Source: Subtercola boreus (GTDB lineage Bacteria; Actinomycetota; Actinomycetes; Actinomycetales; Microbacteriaceae). Taken from it: 64,000 nucleotides of DNA. The position numbers and the translations under genes are program-made. This document shows, piece after piece, positions 8,227 through 16,737 of the stretch; within the stretch, counting starts at the first letter, position 1; every line of letters starts with the position of its first letter. Location of the stretch: contig NZ_NBXD01000002.1 in NCBI RefSeq assembly GCF_003399645.1, positions 310,001-374,000 on the forward strand. The letters are read 5' to 3'. The notes under the pieces are model-generated. The model did not search any database. It was not told where the DNA came from and saw only the letters and a list, made by a program, of their open reading frames with translations.

Positions 8227-9191
8227 CGGCCGCGCAATCGCGGGTCGGCGATCCGGTCGGCGAGATCTGTCGCGATCGTCACGACGATGTACACCAGCGC
8301 CACCACCATCACTACGCCGATGACGACGGGAACGTCCCTGATCAACACCGCGTTCAGCAGGGTACGGCCTAGCCCGGGCCGGGCGAACACCGTCTCCACC
8401 ACCACCGCAGAGCTGATGAGCGATCCGAACGCCCAGCCCGAGAGACTGATCGCGGGCAGGGCGGCGTGCCGCAGGGCATGGATCAGCCGAACCCCGGTCT
8501 CGCTCTCACCCCGCGCGCGCGCCGAGACCACGAACGGGGCATCCAGAGCGTTCAGCACCGACTCGCGCATGAGCTGCCCCAGGAAACCGGCCAGCGGAAC
8601 CGCCAGCGTCAGCACGGGCAGCACCAGGCCCGGGATGCCCGGGGTGCTGATCGCCGGCAGCCACCCCAGCGCCACGCTGAACACCAGGATGAGGATCGTT
8701 CCGAGCCAGAAGTTGGGCACGGCCGCCGCAACGATCTCGAGCACCGTCGACACGGCGCCCGCGACCCGCCCACCCCGAGTCGCCCACAGCGCGAGTGCGA
8801 TCGCGAGCAGCCACGCCACCGCGAGCGACGCGATGGCCAGCACGAGCGTGTTGCCCAACCCGTCGAGGAGCACCTGGGCCACCGGCACCTTCAGTGCATA
8901 CGACGTACCGAAGTCGAAAGAGGCGAGCCGGCCGAGTTCGTGCAGGTACTGGGTGAGGAGCGGCTGATCGAGACCGAACTCGGCGCGGGCCTGGGCCAGC
9001 GCCTCGGGCGTCGCACGCGATCCCGGTCCACCGAGAATCGCTTCGGCCGGGTCCCCGGGAATGAGCCTGATGCCGAAGAAGATGAGCGTGGCGACCGCCC
9101 ACAGTACGAACAGCGCCCCGGCGAGACGGCTGCCCACCCAGGTCAGCGCGCCGAGCGGCCTCCGGGGCGGGGCGCTGGCGAGGGTCGTCAC
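8223..9191 (-). CDS. Peptide-type ABC transporter permease (DppB-like)
   Basis: First permease of the same importer, 322 aa, GTG start. Typical features are the FFGIRLIPGDPAEAILGGPGS opening, the FGLDQPLLTQYLHEL segment, six hydrophobic segments and the loop ARARGESETGVRLIHALRHAALPAI. The start codon lies 6 bases after a TAGGCT hexamer, so the message is probably leaderless and this is the first gene. It diverges from deoC. Without a linked solute-binding protein the substrate (peptide, nickel, opine or sugar) stays open. Confidence 0.9.
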   Translation of the reverse strand: MTTLASAPPRRPLGALTWVGSRLAGALFVLWAVATLIFFGIRLIPGDPAEAILGGPGSRATPEALAQARAEFGLDQPLLTQYLHELGRLASFDFGTSYALKVPVAQVLLDGLGNTLVLAIASLAVAWLLAIALALWATRGGRVAGAVSTVLEIVAAAVPNFWLGTILILVFSVALGWLPAISTPGIPGLVLPVLTLAVPLAGFLGQLMRESVLNALDAPFVVSARARGESETGVRLIHALRHAALPAISLSGWAFGSLISSAVVVETVFARPGLGRTLLNAVLIRDVPVVIGVVMVVALVYIVVTIATDLADRIADPRLRGR

Positions 9192-9197
9192 GTGACG

Positions 9198-9203
9198 AGC
9201 CTA
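9198..9203 (-). promoter_or_regulatory. -10 hexamer of a probable leaderless promoter (peptide ABC operon)
   Basis: On the minus strand TAGGCT fits TANNNT and ends 6 bases before the GTG at 9191, the spacing expected when transcription begins at the start codon. Confidence 0.5.
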
Positions 9204-9260
9204 GGCGCTCCCACCCGCACCGCCCCAGCCGTCTGGCCGCCGCATTCCCAGCCGCAGCCG

Positions 9261-9290
9261 TTGCGGCTTCCCCAAGCCGATGGGTATAAC
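9261..9290 (+). promoter_or_regulatory. Promoter of deoC operon
   Basis: TTGCGG (9261-9266), an 18-base spacer and TATAAC (9285-9290) form a good vegetative promoter. Transcription would start near 9297, so the ATG at 9280 cannot be used and the ATG at 9319 must be the deoC start. Confidence 0.6.
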
Positions 9291-9318
9291 GTCGTTGTTC
9301 GAGATGCTTGGAGAAGCC

Positions 9319-10323
9319 ATGACGATAGACACCCTCCCGGCCGGCACGCTGGCCCGCGACCTGGTCGGCGGTGAGCTGACCGATTCGAACCTCCGCCGCT
9401 ACCTCGAGGGCATCCCGGGTGTCGATGCGGTCGGGCTCGAGCAGCGCGCGGCGTCGCTCGGAACCCGCTCGATCAAGACGTCGTCCAAAGCGTGGGCGCT
9501 CGACCGCATCATCCAGCTCATCGACCTCACCACGCTCGAGGGTGCCGACACCCCGGGCAAGGTGCGCTCGCTCGTCGCCAAGGCGATGGTTCCGGATGCT
9601 GCCGACCCCACCACCCCGCGGGTGGCCGCTGTGTGCGTGTACGGCGACATGGTCGGTGACGCGGTGGCCGCGCTCGGGGCCTCGCACGGCGACCCCGACC
9701 AGGGCGGAATCAGCGTTGCGGCCGTCGCCACCGCATTCCCCAGCGGGCGCGCGTCGCTCGCGGTGAAGCTGGCCGACACCGCCGACGCCGTTTCGGCCGG
9801 CGCCGACGAGATCGACATGGTGATCGACCGCGGCGCATTCCTCTCCGGTCGCTACGGGCTCGTCCACGACCAGATCGTCGCGGTCAAAGACGCCTGCCGC
9901 CGCGCTGACGGCAGTTTCGCGAACCTCAAGGTGATTCTCGAGACGGGCGAACTGAACACCTACGACAACGTGCGCCGGGCATCCTGGCTCTCGATCCTCG
10001 CCGGTGGCGACTTCATCAAGACGTCGACCGGAAAGGTCGCACCGGCCGCAACGCTGCCCGTCACGCTGTCGATGCTCGAGGTGGTTCGCGACTGGCACCG
10101 TCTGACCGGCGTGAAGATCGGTGTGAAGCCGGCCGGCGGCATCCGTTCGTCGAAAGACGCGATCAAGTACCTCGTGACCGTCGCCGAGACCGTGGGCGAG
10201 GAGTGGCTGACGCCGCACCTGTTCCGTTTCGGAGCGTCGAGCCTGCTCAATGACGTGCTGTTGCAGCGTCAGAAGCTCACCTCCGGCCACTATTCGGGCG
10301 CTGACTACGTCACCATCGACTGA
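9319..10323 (+). CDS. deoC: Deoxyribose-phosphate aldolase
   Basis: Cleaves 2-deoxyribose 5-phosphate to glyceraldehyde 3-phosphate and acetaldehyde in deoxynucleoside catabolism. The protein is 334 aa, the longer type seen in many actinobacteria and eukaryotes. The Schiff-base lysine is in GGDFIKTSTGK, the proton-relay lysine in GVKPAGGI and the catalytic Asp in ADEIDMVIDRGA. The ATG at 9319 has GGAGA 8 bases upstream and lies downstream of the promoter at 9261-9290. The next gene, an aldehyde dehydrogenase, follows 16 bases later and would oxidise the acetaldehyde released. The family assignment is firm. Confidence 0.95.
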   Translation: MTIDTLPAGTLARDLVGGELTDSNLRRYLEGIPGVDAVGLEQRAASLGTRSIKTSSKAWALDRIIQLIDLTTLEGADTPGKVRSLVAKAMVPDAADPTTPRVAAVCVYGDMVGDAVAALGASHGDPDQGGISVAAVATAFPSGRASLAVKLADTADAVSAGADEIDMVIDRGAFLSGRYGLVHDQIVAVKDACRRADGSFANLKVILETGELNTYDNVRRASWLSILAGGDFIKTSTGKVAPAATLPVTLSMLEVVRDWHRLTGVKIGVKPAGGIRSSKDAIKYLVTVAETVGEEWLTPHLFRFGASSLLNDVLLQRQKLTSGHYSGADYVTID

Positions 10324-10339
10324 CTCTGCTAGGAACACC

Positions 10340-12157
10340 ATGACTTTTCTCGAGTACGCACCCGCCCCCGAATCGACCGGCCTGCTGAGCCTCAGGGAGG
10401 CCTACGGCCTCTTCATCGACGGTGAGTTCGTCGACGGCCGCGGTGAGTCGTTCGCCACCATCTCGCCGGCCACCGAGAAGACCATCGCAGAGATCTCGAC
10501 CGCCTCCGACGAGGATGTGGATGCTGCGGTCGCCGCCGCGCGGCGCGCCTACGACACGACGTGGTCACGCCTGTCGGGCCGCGACCGGGGCAAATACCTC
10601 TTTCGCATCGCTCGGCTGGTGCAGGAGCGTGCGCGCGAACTCGCGGTCGCCGAGACGCTCGACAACGGCAAGCCGATCAAGGAGAGCCGCGACTTCGACA
10701 TCCCCACGGTCGCGGCCTGGTTCTTCTACTACGCCGGCTGGGCCGACAAGCTCGACCACGCGGGGCTCGGTGCCAACCCGGCCGCGCTGGGGGTGGCCGC
10801 CCAGGTCATCCCGTGGAACTTCCCGCTGATGATGCTGGCGTGGAAGGTCGCGCCGGCGCTCGCCGCGGGCAACACGGTGGTGCTGAAGCCGGCCGAGACG
10901 ACGTCGCTGACGGCTTTGCTGTTCGCCGAGATCCTGCAGCAGGCCGACCTCCCGGCCGGTGTGGTCAACATCATCACGGGGGCCGGGGCGACCGGGCGCG
11001 CGCTGGTGAACCATCCGGATGTCAACAAGGTCGCGTTCACCGGCTCGACGGCGGTCGGCCGCGAGATCGCGCGCTCACTCGCCGGAACATCGAAGAAGAT
11101 CACCCTCGAGCTGGGTGGCAAGGCGGCGAACATCGTGTTCGACGACGCTCCCATCGACCAGGCGATCGAGGGGATCGTGAACGGCATCTTCTTCAACCAG
11201 GGCCAGGTGTGCTGCGCAGGGTCACGGCTGTTGGTGCAGGAGAACGTGCACGACGAGGTCGTCGCGCGACTCAAGGAACGGCTGTCGACACTCCGGGTGG
11301 GCGATCCGCTCGACAAGAACACCGACGTGGGCGCGATCAACAGTGCGGCGCAGCTCGCGCGCATCACCGAACTGACGGCGGCCGGCGAGGCCGAGGGCGC
11401 AGAGCGGTGGAGCCCCCCCTGCGATCTCCCGGCGGAGGGATTCTGGTTCGCGCCGACGATCTTCACGAACGTGCAGGCCAGTCACCGCATCGCCCGTGAC
11501 GAGATCTTCGGGCCGGTGCTGTCTGTGTTGACGTTCCGCACGCCGGCAGAGGCGATCGCCAAGGCGAACAACACCCCCTACGGCCTGTCGGCCGGCATCT
11601 GGAGCGACAAGGGCAGCCGGGTGCTGGCGGTGGCCGACAAGCTGCGCGCCGGGGTGGTGTGGGCGAACACGTTCAACAAGTTCGATCCGTCTTCGCCGTT
11701 CGGCGGGTACAAGGAGTCGGGTTACGGCCGCGAGGGCGGTCGGCCCGGGCTGGCCGCGTACCTGAAGCCGGCACCGCTCGGCGGCAGCGTTGGCGAGCCT
11801 GCCGCGCCTGCCGCGCCTGCGATGTACGCCGGCGCTCCGGCCACGTGGGTCGAGGGCAGTGCGACTCCGATGTACGTGCCGGAGGCCGCCAGCCTCCGGG
11901 TGCACGCGAATGCCACGGCATCCGAGTCCGACGTCGGTGCCGCCATCGGTGCGGCCGCCGACGGCACCGCGTCTGCGGGAGAGGCCACCGCCGCCGCGGC
12001 GGCGACGTCTGCTACCACCGCCAGCACTGCGGTGCCCTCCGCCCCATCCGACACCGCGGCGCCATCTGCCGCCACTGCGGTGCCCTCCGCCGCCTCCGAC
12101 ACCGCGGCATCCTCCGCCGCCACCCGACGTTCCGCCCGGAAGAAGGCCGACAAGTGA
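10340..12157 (+). CDS. Aldehyde dehydrogenase with a long low-complexity C-terminal tail
   Basis: NAD(P)-dependent aldehyde dehydrogenase, probably acting on the acetaldehyde made by DeoC. The 605-aa protein starts at the ATG after TAGGAACACC. Residues 1-470 are a complete enzyme: PWNFPLMMLAWK, nucleotide-site FTGST, general-base Glu in LELGGK and catalytic Cys291 in FNQGQVC. About 135 extra residues follow, rich in Ala, Ser, Thr and Pro, ending in the basic RRSARKKADK; the family normally ends near residue 480-500. The tail contains a 16-residue tandem duplication. Its stop overlaps the start of the next gene (GTGA), so the two products are made together. Confidence 0.92.
   Translation: MTFLEYAPAPESTGLLSLREAYGLFIDGEFVDGRGESFATISPATEKTIAEISTASDEDVDAAVAAARRAYDTTWSRLSGRDRGKYLFRIARLVQERARELAVAETLDNGKPIKESRDFDIPTVAAWFFYYAGWADKLDHAGLGANPAALGVAAQVIPWNFPLMMLAWKVAPALAAGNTVVLKPAETTSLTALLFAEILQQADLPAGVVNIITGAGATGRALVNHPDVNKVAFTGSTAVGREIARSLAGTSKKITLELGGKAANIVFDDAPIDQAIEGIVNGIFFNQGQVCCAGSRLLVQENVHDEVVARLKERLSTLRVGDPLDKNTDVGAINSAAQLARITELTAAGEAEGAERWSPPCDLPAEGFWFAPTIFTNVQASHRIARDEIFGPVLSVLTFRTPAEAIAKANNTPYGLSAGIWSDKGSRVLAVADKLRAGVVWANTFNKFDPSSPFGGYKESGYGREGGRPGLAAYLKPAPLGGSVGEPAAPAAPAMYAGAPATWVEGSATPMYVPEAASLRVHANATASESDVGAAIGAAADGTASAGEATAAAAATSATTASTAVPSAPSDTAAPSAATAVPSAASDTAASSAATRRSARKKADK
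12026..12121 (+). repeat. Tandem 48-bp duplication in the aldehyde dehydrogenase tail
   Basis: Two 48-bp copies (12026-12073 and 12074-12121) encode 16-residue units beginning TAVPSA. They differ at only a few bases, so the duplication is recent. Confidence 0.7.
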
Positions 12158-13014
12158 CCCACCTCGCCATACCGAAGACCTACAAGCTGTACATCGGCGG
12201 GGCCTTTCCCCGAAGCGAGTCGGGGTATACGACAGAGGTTCGGAGTGCATCCGGAGCCTTCATCGCCAACGCGGCGAAGGCGTCGCGCAAAGACGCCCGG
12301 GATGCGGTCGTCGCGGCCCGCGCCGCCGTCTCGAAGTGGTCGGGCGCGACCGCGTACAACCGCGGACAGGTGCTCTACCGCATCGCCGAGGTGCTCGAGG
12401 GGCGCCGGGCGCAGTTCGTCGACGAGATCGTGCAGGCCGAGAACGTGTCGAGCCAGGATGCCGGTGCCCAGGTCGACGAGGCCATCGACCGCTGGGTCTG
12501 GTACGCCGGCTGGTGCGACAAGTACGCGCAGGTGGCGGGCAACGCGAACCCCGTCGCGGGGCCGTACTTCAACATCTCGGTGCCAGAGCCGACGGGGGTG
12601 GTGGCGATCGTCGCCCCGCAGGACACCTCGCTGCTCGGCTTCGTCAGCGCGCTGGCGCCCGCGCTGGTCAGCGGGAACACTGTCGTGATTCTGGCGAGCG
12701 AGCGCTTTCCGCTCTCGTCCATCAGCTTCGCCGAGGTGCTCGCGACGAGTGATGTGCCGGGTGGGGTCGTGAACATCCTCACCGGATCGGTCGCCCAGAT
12801 CGCGCCGTGGCTCGCCTCGCACGCCGACGTGAATGCGCTCGACCTGGTGGGTGCCGGTTCGGTCGACTGGGTGTCGCTCGAGATCCAGGCGGCCGAGACC
12901 CTGAAGCGCGTGCTCCCGCCCGAGGGCGGGCCGGATGCCGCGGCCCCCGCCCTCGCCCGCATCACCGCGTTCACCGAGACGAAGACGGTCTGGCACACGA
13001 AGAGCCTGCTCTAG
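12154..13014 (+). CDS. C-terminally truncated aldehyde dehydrogenase-like protein without catalytic Cys
   Basis: A 286-aa protein of the aldehyde dehydrogenase superfamily. It has the N-terminal and NAD-binding regions (YKLYIGGAFPRSES, PEPTGVVAIVAPQDTSLLGF, GNTVVILASERFPLSSI, DVPGGVVNILTG) but jumps from there to a C-terminal KTVWHTKSLL. The LELGG glutamate and the GQxC cysteine of active enzymes are missing, and the length is about 60% of normal. The reading frame is clean and begins at a GTG overlapping the stop of the full-length enzyme, so this looks like a maintained partner rather than decay. A structural or regulatory subunit of the DeoC/ALDH pathway is my inference. Confidence 0.8.
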   Translation: MTHLAIPKTYKLYIGGAFPRSESGYTTEVRSASGAFIANAAKASRKDARDAVVAARAAVSKWSGATAYNRGQVLYRIAEVLEGRRAQFVDEIVQAENVSSQDAGAQVDEAIDRWVWYAGWCDKYAQVAGNANPVAGPYFNISVPEPTGVVAIVAPQDTSLLGFVSALAPALVSGNTVVILASERFPLSSISFAEVLATSDVPGGVVNILTGSVAQIAPWLASHADVNALDLVGAGSVDWVSLEIQAAETLKRVLPPEGGPDAAAPALARITAFTETKTVWHTKSLL

Positions 13015-13075
13015 CCCCACCCGCCGCGCTCCGCGGCGCCGCGCGGCCCTCCGCCGCGCTCCGCCGCGCCGAGCA

Positions 13076-13142
13076 CGAACGGACACGATTCCGGTCATCC
13101 CCGACGTTATCCGCCGGGGATCTCCAGAACCGTGTCCGTTCG
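13076..13142. terminator. Long imperfect stem-loop between convergent genes
   Basis: CGAACGGACACG (13076-13087) pairs perfectly with CGTGTCCGTTCG (13131-13142), and the arms continue inwards with partial pairing (ATCCCCG with CGGGGAT). It lies between the ends of the truncated aldehyde dehydrogenase gene and dctA, so it probably terminates both transcripts. There is no U-tract. Confidence 0.5.
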
Positions 13143-13159
13143 CTGCGTGGAGGCCGCCG

Positions 13160-14623
13160 CTAGCGGCGGCGGGTGCCGACCGGGCCTTCGACGATGGCCG
13201 CGATCTCCGAGGTGGAGACGCGCGGGTCGTGGGGTGCGCCGTCGGCCGCACCCGCGGCATCCGGAGCACCTGCATCAGCACTCGTGCCGACGCCCGTGCC
13301 CGCATCGACAGCAGGGTCGGCGTCTTCGGTGCTCATCGTCGCCTCGTCGAAGGGGAGCTGGCGCGAGAGCACGGCCCGCACACGGTCACGGTCGATCTGG
13401 TGCGTCCAGGTGCCGATCAGGATGGTCGCCACGGCGTTCCCGGTGAAGTTCGTCAGAGCGCGGGCCTCCGACATGAAGCGGTCGATGCCGACGATCACGC
13501 CGACACCGTTCACGAGGTCGGGGCGGTGCGCCTGCAGGCCGCCGGCGAGGGTCGCGATTCCGGCGCCGGAGACCCCGGCCGCACCCTTCGACGCGATCAT
13601 CATGAACAGCAGCAGCGAGATCTGCTCGCCGATGCTGAGCGGAGTTCCCATCGCGTTGGCGATGAACAGCGACGACATGGTGAGGTAGATCGCGGTGCCG
13701 TCGAGGTTGAACGAGTACCCGGTCGGAACCGTGATGCCGACAACGGACTTCGTCACGCCAACGTGCTCCATCTTCGCGATGAGGCGGGGCAGCGCGACCT
13801 CGCTCGACGACGTCGACACGATGAGCAGGTACTCCCGCCCGAGGTAGCGCATCAGCGAGAAGATGTTGGTGCGGGCCGACAGCCACAGGATGCCGCCCAG
13901 AATCACCACGATGAACAGTGCGCAGGTGATGTAGAACGCGATCATCAGCGTTCCGAGGCTCACGAGTGCCGCGGCCCCGCTCGAACCGACGACCGCGGCG
14001 ATGGCGCCGAAGGCACCGATCGGTGCCACCCACATGATCATCGACAGGATGCGGAACACCAGAACCTGGATCTGCCCGATGGCCGTCAGAATCGGTTTTC
14101 CCTTCGCGCCCAGGTGCTGCAGCGCGAACCCGACCAGCAGGGCCACGAACAGCACCTGCAGGATGTTTCCGGCCGTCAGCGACGACAGCAGCGATGTCGG
14201 GATGATACCCAGGATGAACTGCGTCGAATCCGCCGGCGCCAGGGCCGAGGTGTCGTAGGTCGAGTTCGCGATGTTCAGGCCCTCACCGGGGTGGATGATG
14301 TTGCCCACGACGAGCCCGATGCCGAGCGCGAACGTCGACATGACGATGAAGTAACCGAGCGCGAGCCCGCCGATGCGGCCGACCGTCGCCGCCTTCGCGA
14401 TGGATCCGACGCCCAGCACGATCGTGCAGAAGATGATGGGCGCGATCATCATCTTGATCAAGCTCACGAACCCGTCACCGAGCGGCTTCAGCCCTTTCGC
14501 GAATTCGGGGGCGAGGAGCCCCACGGCGATACCCGCCGCGACAGCGACGATGACCGCGAGGTAGAGGTAGTGTGCGCGGTCGAGGCGCCGTCTGGTGCCG
14601 ACCGGGTGGGGCGTCTTTGCCAT
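13160..14623 (-). CDS. dctA: C4-dicarboxylate/proton (or sodium) symporter, DctA-like
   Basis: Imports succinate, fumarate or malate with cations (DAACS family). The protein is 487 aa from the ATG at 14623, which follows GAAAGGG; earlier in-frame starts up to 14803 lack homology. Diagnostic stretches are KMMIAPIIFCTIVLGVGS, the substrate/cation motif PTGYSFNLDGTAIYLT and SSSEVALPRLIAKME. The C-terminal 70 residues are a family-untypical Ala/Gly/Asp-rich cytoplasmic tail. The divergent neighbours encode a DctB/DcuS-type kinase and its response regulator, so succinate-type induction is likely. dctP-type and citrate carriers are excluded by the motifs. Confidence 0.92.
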   Translation of the reverse strand: MAKTPHPVGTRRRLDRAHYLYLAVIVAVAAGIAVGLLAPEFAKGLKPLGDGFVSLIKMMIAPIIFCTIVLGVGSIAKAATVGRIGGLALGYFIVMSTFALGIGLVVGNIIHPGEGLNIANSTYDTSALAPADSTQFILGIIPTSLLSSLTAGNILQVLFVALLVGFALQHLGAKGKPILTAIGQIQVLVFRILSMIMWVAPIGAFGAIAAVVGSSGAAALVSLGTLMIAFYITCALFIVVILGGILWLSARTNIFSLMRYLGREYLLIVSTSSSEVALPRLIAKMEHVGVTKSVVGITVPTGYSFNLDGTAIYLTMSSLFIANAMGTPLSIGEQISLLLFMMIASKGAAGVSGAGIATLAGGLQAHRPDLVNGVGVIVGIDRFMSEARALTNFTGNAVATILIGTWTHQIDRDRVRAVLSRQLPFDEATMSTEDADPAVDAGTGVGTSADAGAPDAAGAADGAPHDPRVSTSEIAAIVEGPVGTRRR

Positions 14624-14675
14624 GGGTTTTCCCTTTCGAAGGTCGCCGCACTGCTTTGTGGGCGCTTGTCGTTGC

Positions 14676-14691
14676 CACAGTCTGTGACAGA
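14676..14691. promoter_or_regulatory. Overlapping palindromes in the dctA/sensor kinase intergenic region
   Basis: CACAGTCTGTG (14676-14686) and TCTGTGACAGA (14681-14691) are two overlapping perfect palindromes with single-base centres. They lie 53 bases upstream of dctA, a likely site for the neighbouring response regulator. The role is inferred. Confidence 0.45.
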
Positions 14692-14808
14692 ACAACAGAC
14701 GGTCGGGGGTTGTGTTCATACTGTTCGCGAGCATCCGGAAGCCCGCCGGTCTACCCTGAGGTGACCGACTGGCCCGCACCGCCGCGAGCAGAGAGCAGGG
14801 CACGCCGC

Positions 14809-16737
14809 ATGATCGCCTGGATCCGCCGCTGGAGCATCTCCCGCCGGCTCTTCGCGCTGCAGTTCGTGTTCGTCGTGGTGCTCACGGTGGCCGCTCTCGC
14901 CTGGCTCTACAACGACGCCCGGGGCATCGTCGAGCAGGGCGCCGCCGACCACAGCCTGTCGGTGGCGACGTCGATCGCCGACAATCCGTTCGTGGTCGAA
15001 GCGCTCGAGACTGCGGGCCCGGATGCCGCGGGGTCTGCCGGCAGCGGAGTCGCCGGGGCCGACGCGAGCCTCGTTCTCGAGCCGTACGCGCAGAAGCTGA
15101 TGACCGACACCGCCACCGACTTCATCACGATCATGGCTCCCGACCGCACGCGTTTCACGCATCCGAACCCCGCCGAGATCGGGCGTCCCTTCGTCGGCAC
15201 CGTCGAGCCCGCGCTCGAGGGGCGGGTGTTCACCGAGACCTACACCGGCACTCTGGGGCCGTCGGTGCGGGCGGTCGTGCCCATCCTGAACCAGCAGGGG
15301 AACGTCATCGCGCTGGTGGCGGCGGGCGTGACAGTGGCGAAGGTGTCGGGGGCGCTCGGCGAGCGGCTGCCGCTGGTCTTCGGATTCGCCGGGCTGACGC
15401 TGCTGTTCGGCGCGCTCGCCTCGTGGCTGCTGAGCCGGTACCTGCGGCGGGTCACCTGGGGGCGGGGGCCCGAGGAGCTCGGGCGCATGTTCCTGTACTA
15501 CGAAGGCGTGCTGCACTCGGTGCGCGAAGGGCTGGTGCTGGTGGATGCCCGCGGGCGGTTGGTGCTGCACAACGACCGGGCGGCCGAGTTGCTCGGCCTT
15601 CCGCCGTCGGGTGGAGCGCCGGTTGCCGTGAATGGGTTGCAGATTCCGGATGCTCTGCGGAGCCTGCTCGCCGGGGGTGCCCGTGCGGTCGACGAGATCT
15701 TCGTCACGGAGAACCGGGTGCTCGTGGTGAACCAGGAGCCGGCGGTCAGTGTGCCCGCGGGGGCTGAGCGCGGTGCGGCTGGTGCGCGCGGCCCGAAGCG
15801 CGGAGCGCGGGATCCGGTGGGCGGGCGTGCAGCGGCTGCGGGCGTGCGGGCCGGAGGCGCGGCCCGGGTGATGGGAACCGTCACCACCCTGCGCGACCAC
15901 ACCGACCTGCTGCGCATCTCGGGGGAGCTGCAGAACATGCGCACGCTCTCCGATGCCCTGCGCTCGCAGACGCACGAGCACGCAAACCGGCTGCACACGA
16001 TCGTCGCGCTGATCGAACTGGGGCGACCGGAGGAGGCGATCGCGCTGGCCGCCGGCGAGCTCGATCGCGGGCAGAACCTCGCCGACCAGCTCGTCGAGGC
16101 GATCGAGGAGCCGGTGCTGGCGGCCCTCCTGGTGGGCAAATCGGCGGAGGCCCGGGAGCGCGGGGTGGCTCTGGGCCTCGAGGTCGATCCGGCGCTCGGC
16201 GCTCTCGGCGTGCCGGCCGACGACCTCATCACGATCGTGGGAAACCTCGTCGACAATGCGCTCGATGCGGCTGCCGGCGCAGCGTCCGCCGGAACCTCTG
16301 CCGCAGCGTCGGCGGGAACCTCCGAATGGACACGGTTACCCGCATCCGCCGGGGCTGGCGAGGAGGATGCCCGGGAACGTGTCGATTCTGACCCCGGGGG
16401 CGTGGCGCTGCGCGGCGAGGCGAGGGTGGACGTGTCGGTCGGCGGCGGCGAGGGTGGTTCTGTTGTCATCCGCGTCGCCGACACCGGCCCGGGGATCGCG
16501 GATGTCGCCCAGGCGTTCGAGCGCGGATACTCCTCGAAGCCCGCCGGTCCGCACGGCCGGGGCATCGGCCTGGCTCTGGTGGGGCAGAGCGTTCGGCGAC
16601 TCGGCGGCACGATCGAGGTCGACGACGACGGCGGCGCCGTGGTCACCGTGACCCTCCCGCGCCCCCTCGGCGGAGCGCAGCTCGGGGGAGCGCTCGCCGG
16701 GACGGGTGCCGCCGAGCGGAACGGGGTGCGCCGATGA
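14809..16737 (+). CDS. Sensor histidine kinase, DcuS/CitA/DctB type
   Basis: Membrane sensor for extracellular C4-dicarboxylates or citrate, 642 aa. A first membrane segment at about residues 15-38 and a second near 185-210 bracket a periplasmic PAS-like sensor. A cytoplasmic PAS segment (HSVREGLVLVDARGRLVLHN) follows, then the phospho-acceptor region RSQTHEHANRLHTIVALIELG and the ATPase domain (NLVDNALDAA, VADTGPGI, GRGIGLALV). Poorly conserved Ala/Gly-rich insertions near residues 320-350 and 485-530 lengthen it. Its stop overlaps the response regulator start (ATGA). It faces dctA, so the pair probably activates dctA. Confidence 0.92.
   Translation: MIAWIRRWSISRRLFALQFVFVVVLTVAALAWLYNDARGIVEQGAADHSLSVATSIADNPFVVEALETAGPDAAGSAGSGVAGADASLVLEPYAQKLMTDTATDFITIMAPDRTRFTHPNPAEIGRPFVGTVEPALEGRVFTETYTGTLGPSVRAVVPILNQQGNVIALVAAGVTVAKVSGALGERLPLVFGFAGLTLLFGALASWLLSRYLRRVTWGRGPEELGRMFLYYEGVLHSVREGLVLVDARGRLVLHNDRAAELLGLPPSGGAPVAVNGLQIPDALRSLLAGGARAVDEIFVTENRVLVVNQEPAVSVPAGAERGAAGARGPKRGARDPVGGRAAAAGVRAGGAARVMGTVTTLRDHTDLLRISGELQNMRTLSDALRSQTHEHANRLHTIVALIELGRPEEAIALAAGELDRGQNLADQLVEAIEEPVLAALLVGKSAEARERGVALGLEVDPALGALGVPADDLITIVGNLVDNALDAAAGAASAGTSAAASAGTSEWTRLPASAGAGEEDARERVDSDPGGVALRGEARVDVSVGGGEGGSVVIRVADTGPGIADVAQAFERGYSSKPAGPHGRGIGLALVGQSVRRLGGTIEVDDDGGAVVTVTLPRPLGGAQLGGALAGTGAAERNGVRR

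Noticed and set aside
9319-13014. Bacterial microcompartment for deoxyribose or aldehyde metabolism
   Set aside because: deoC plus aldehyde dehydrogenases with tails recall such loci, but no shell protein gene is present in the window.
12154-13014. Pseudogene produced by frameshift from a full aldehyde dehydrogenase
   Set aside because: The missing catalytic part is not found in another frame downstream, and the frame runs cleanly to a natural end, so truncation appears old and maintained.
13076-13142. Inverted repeat as ends of a small mobile element
   Set aside because: No target duplication or second copy in the window; its place between convergent gene ends fits termination better.
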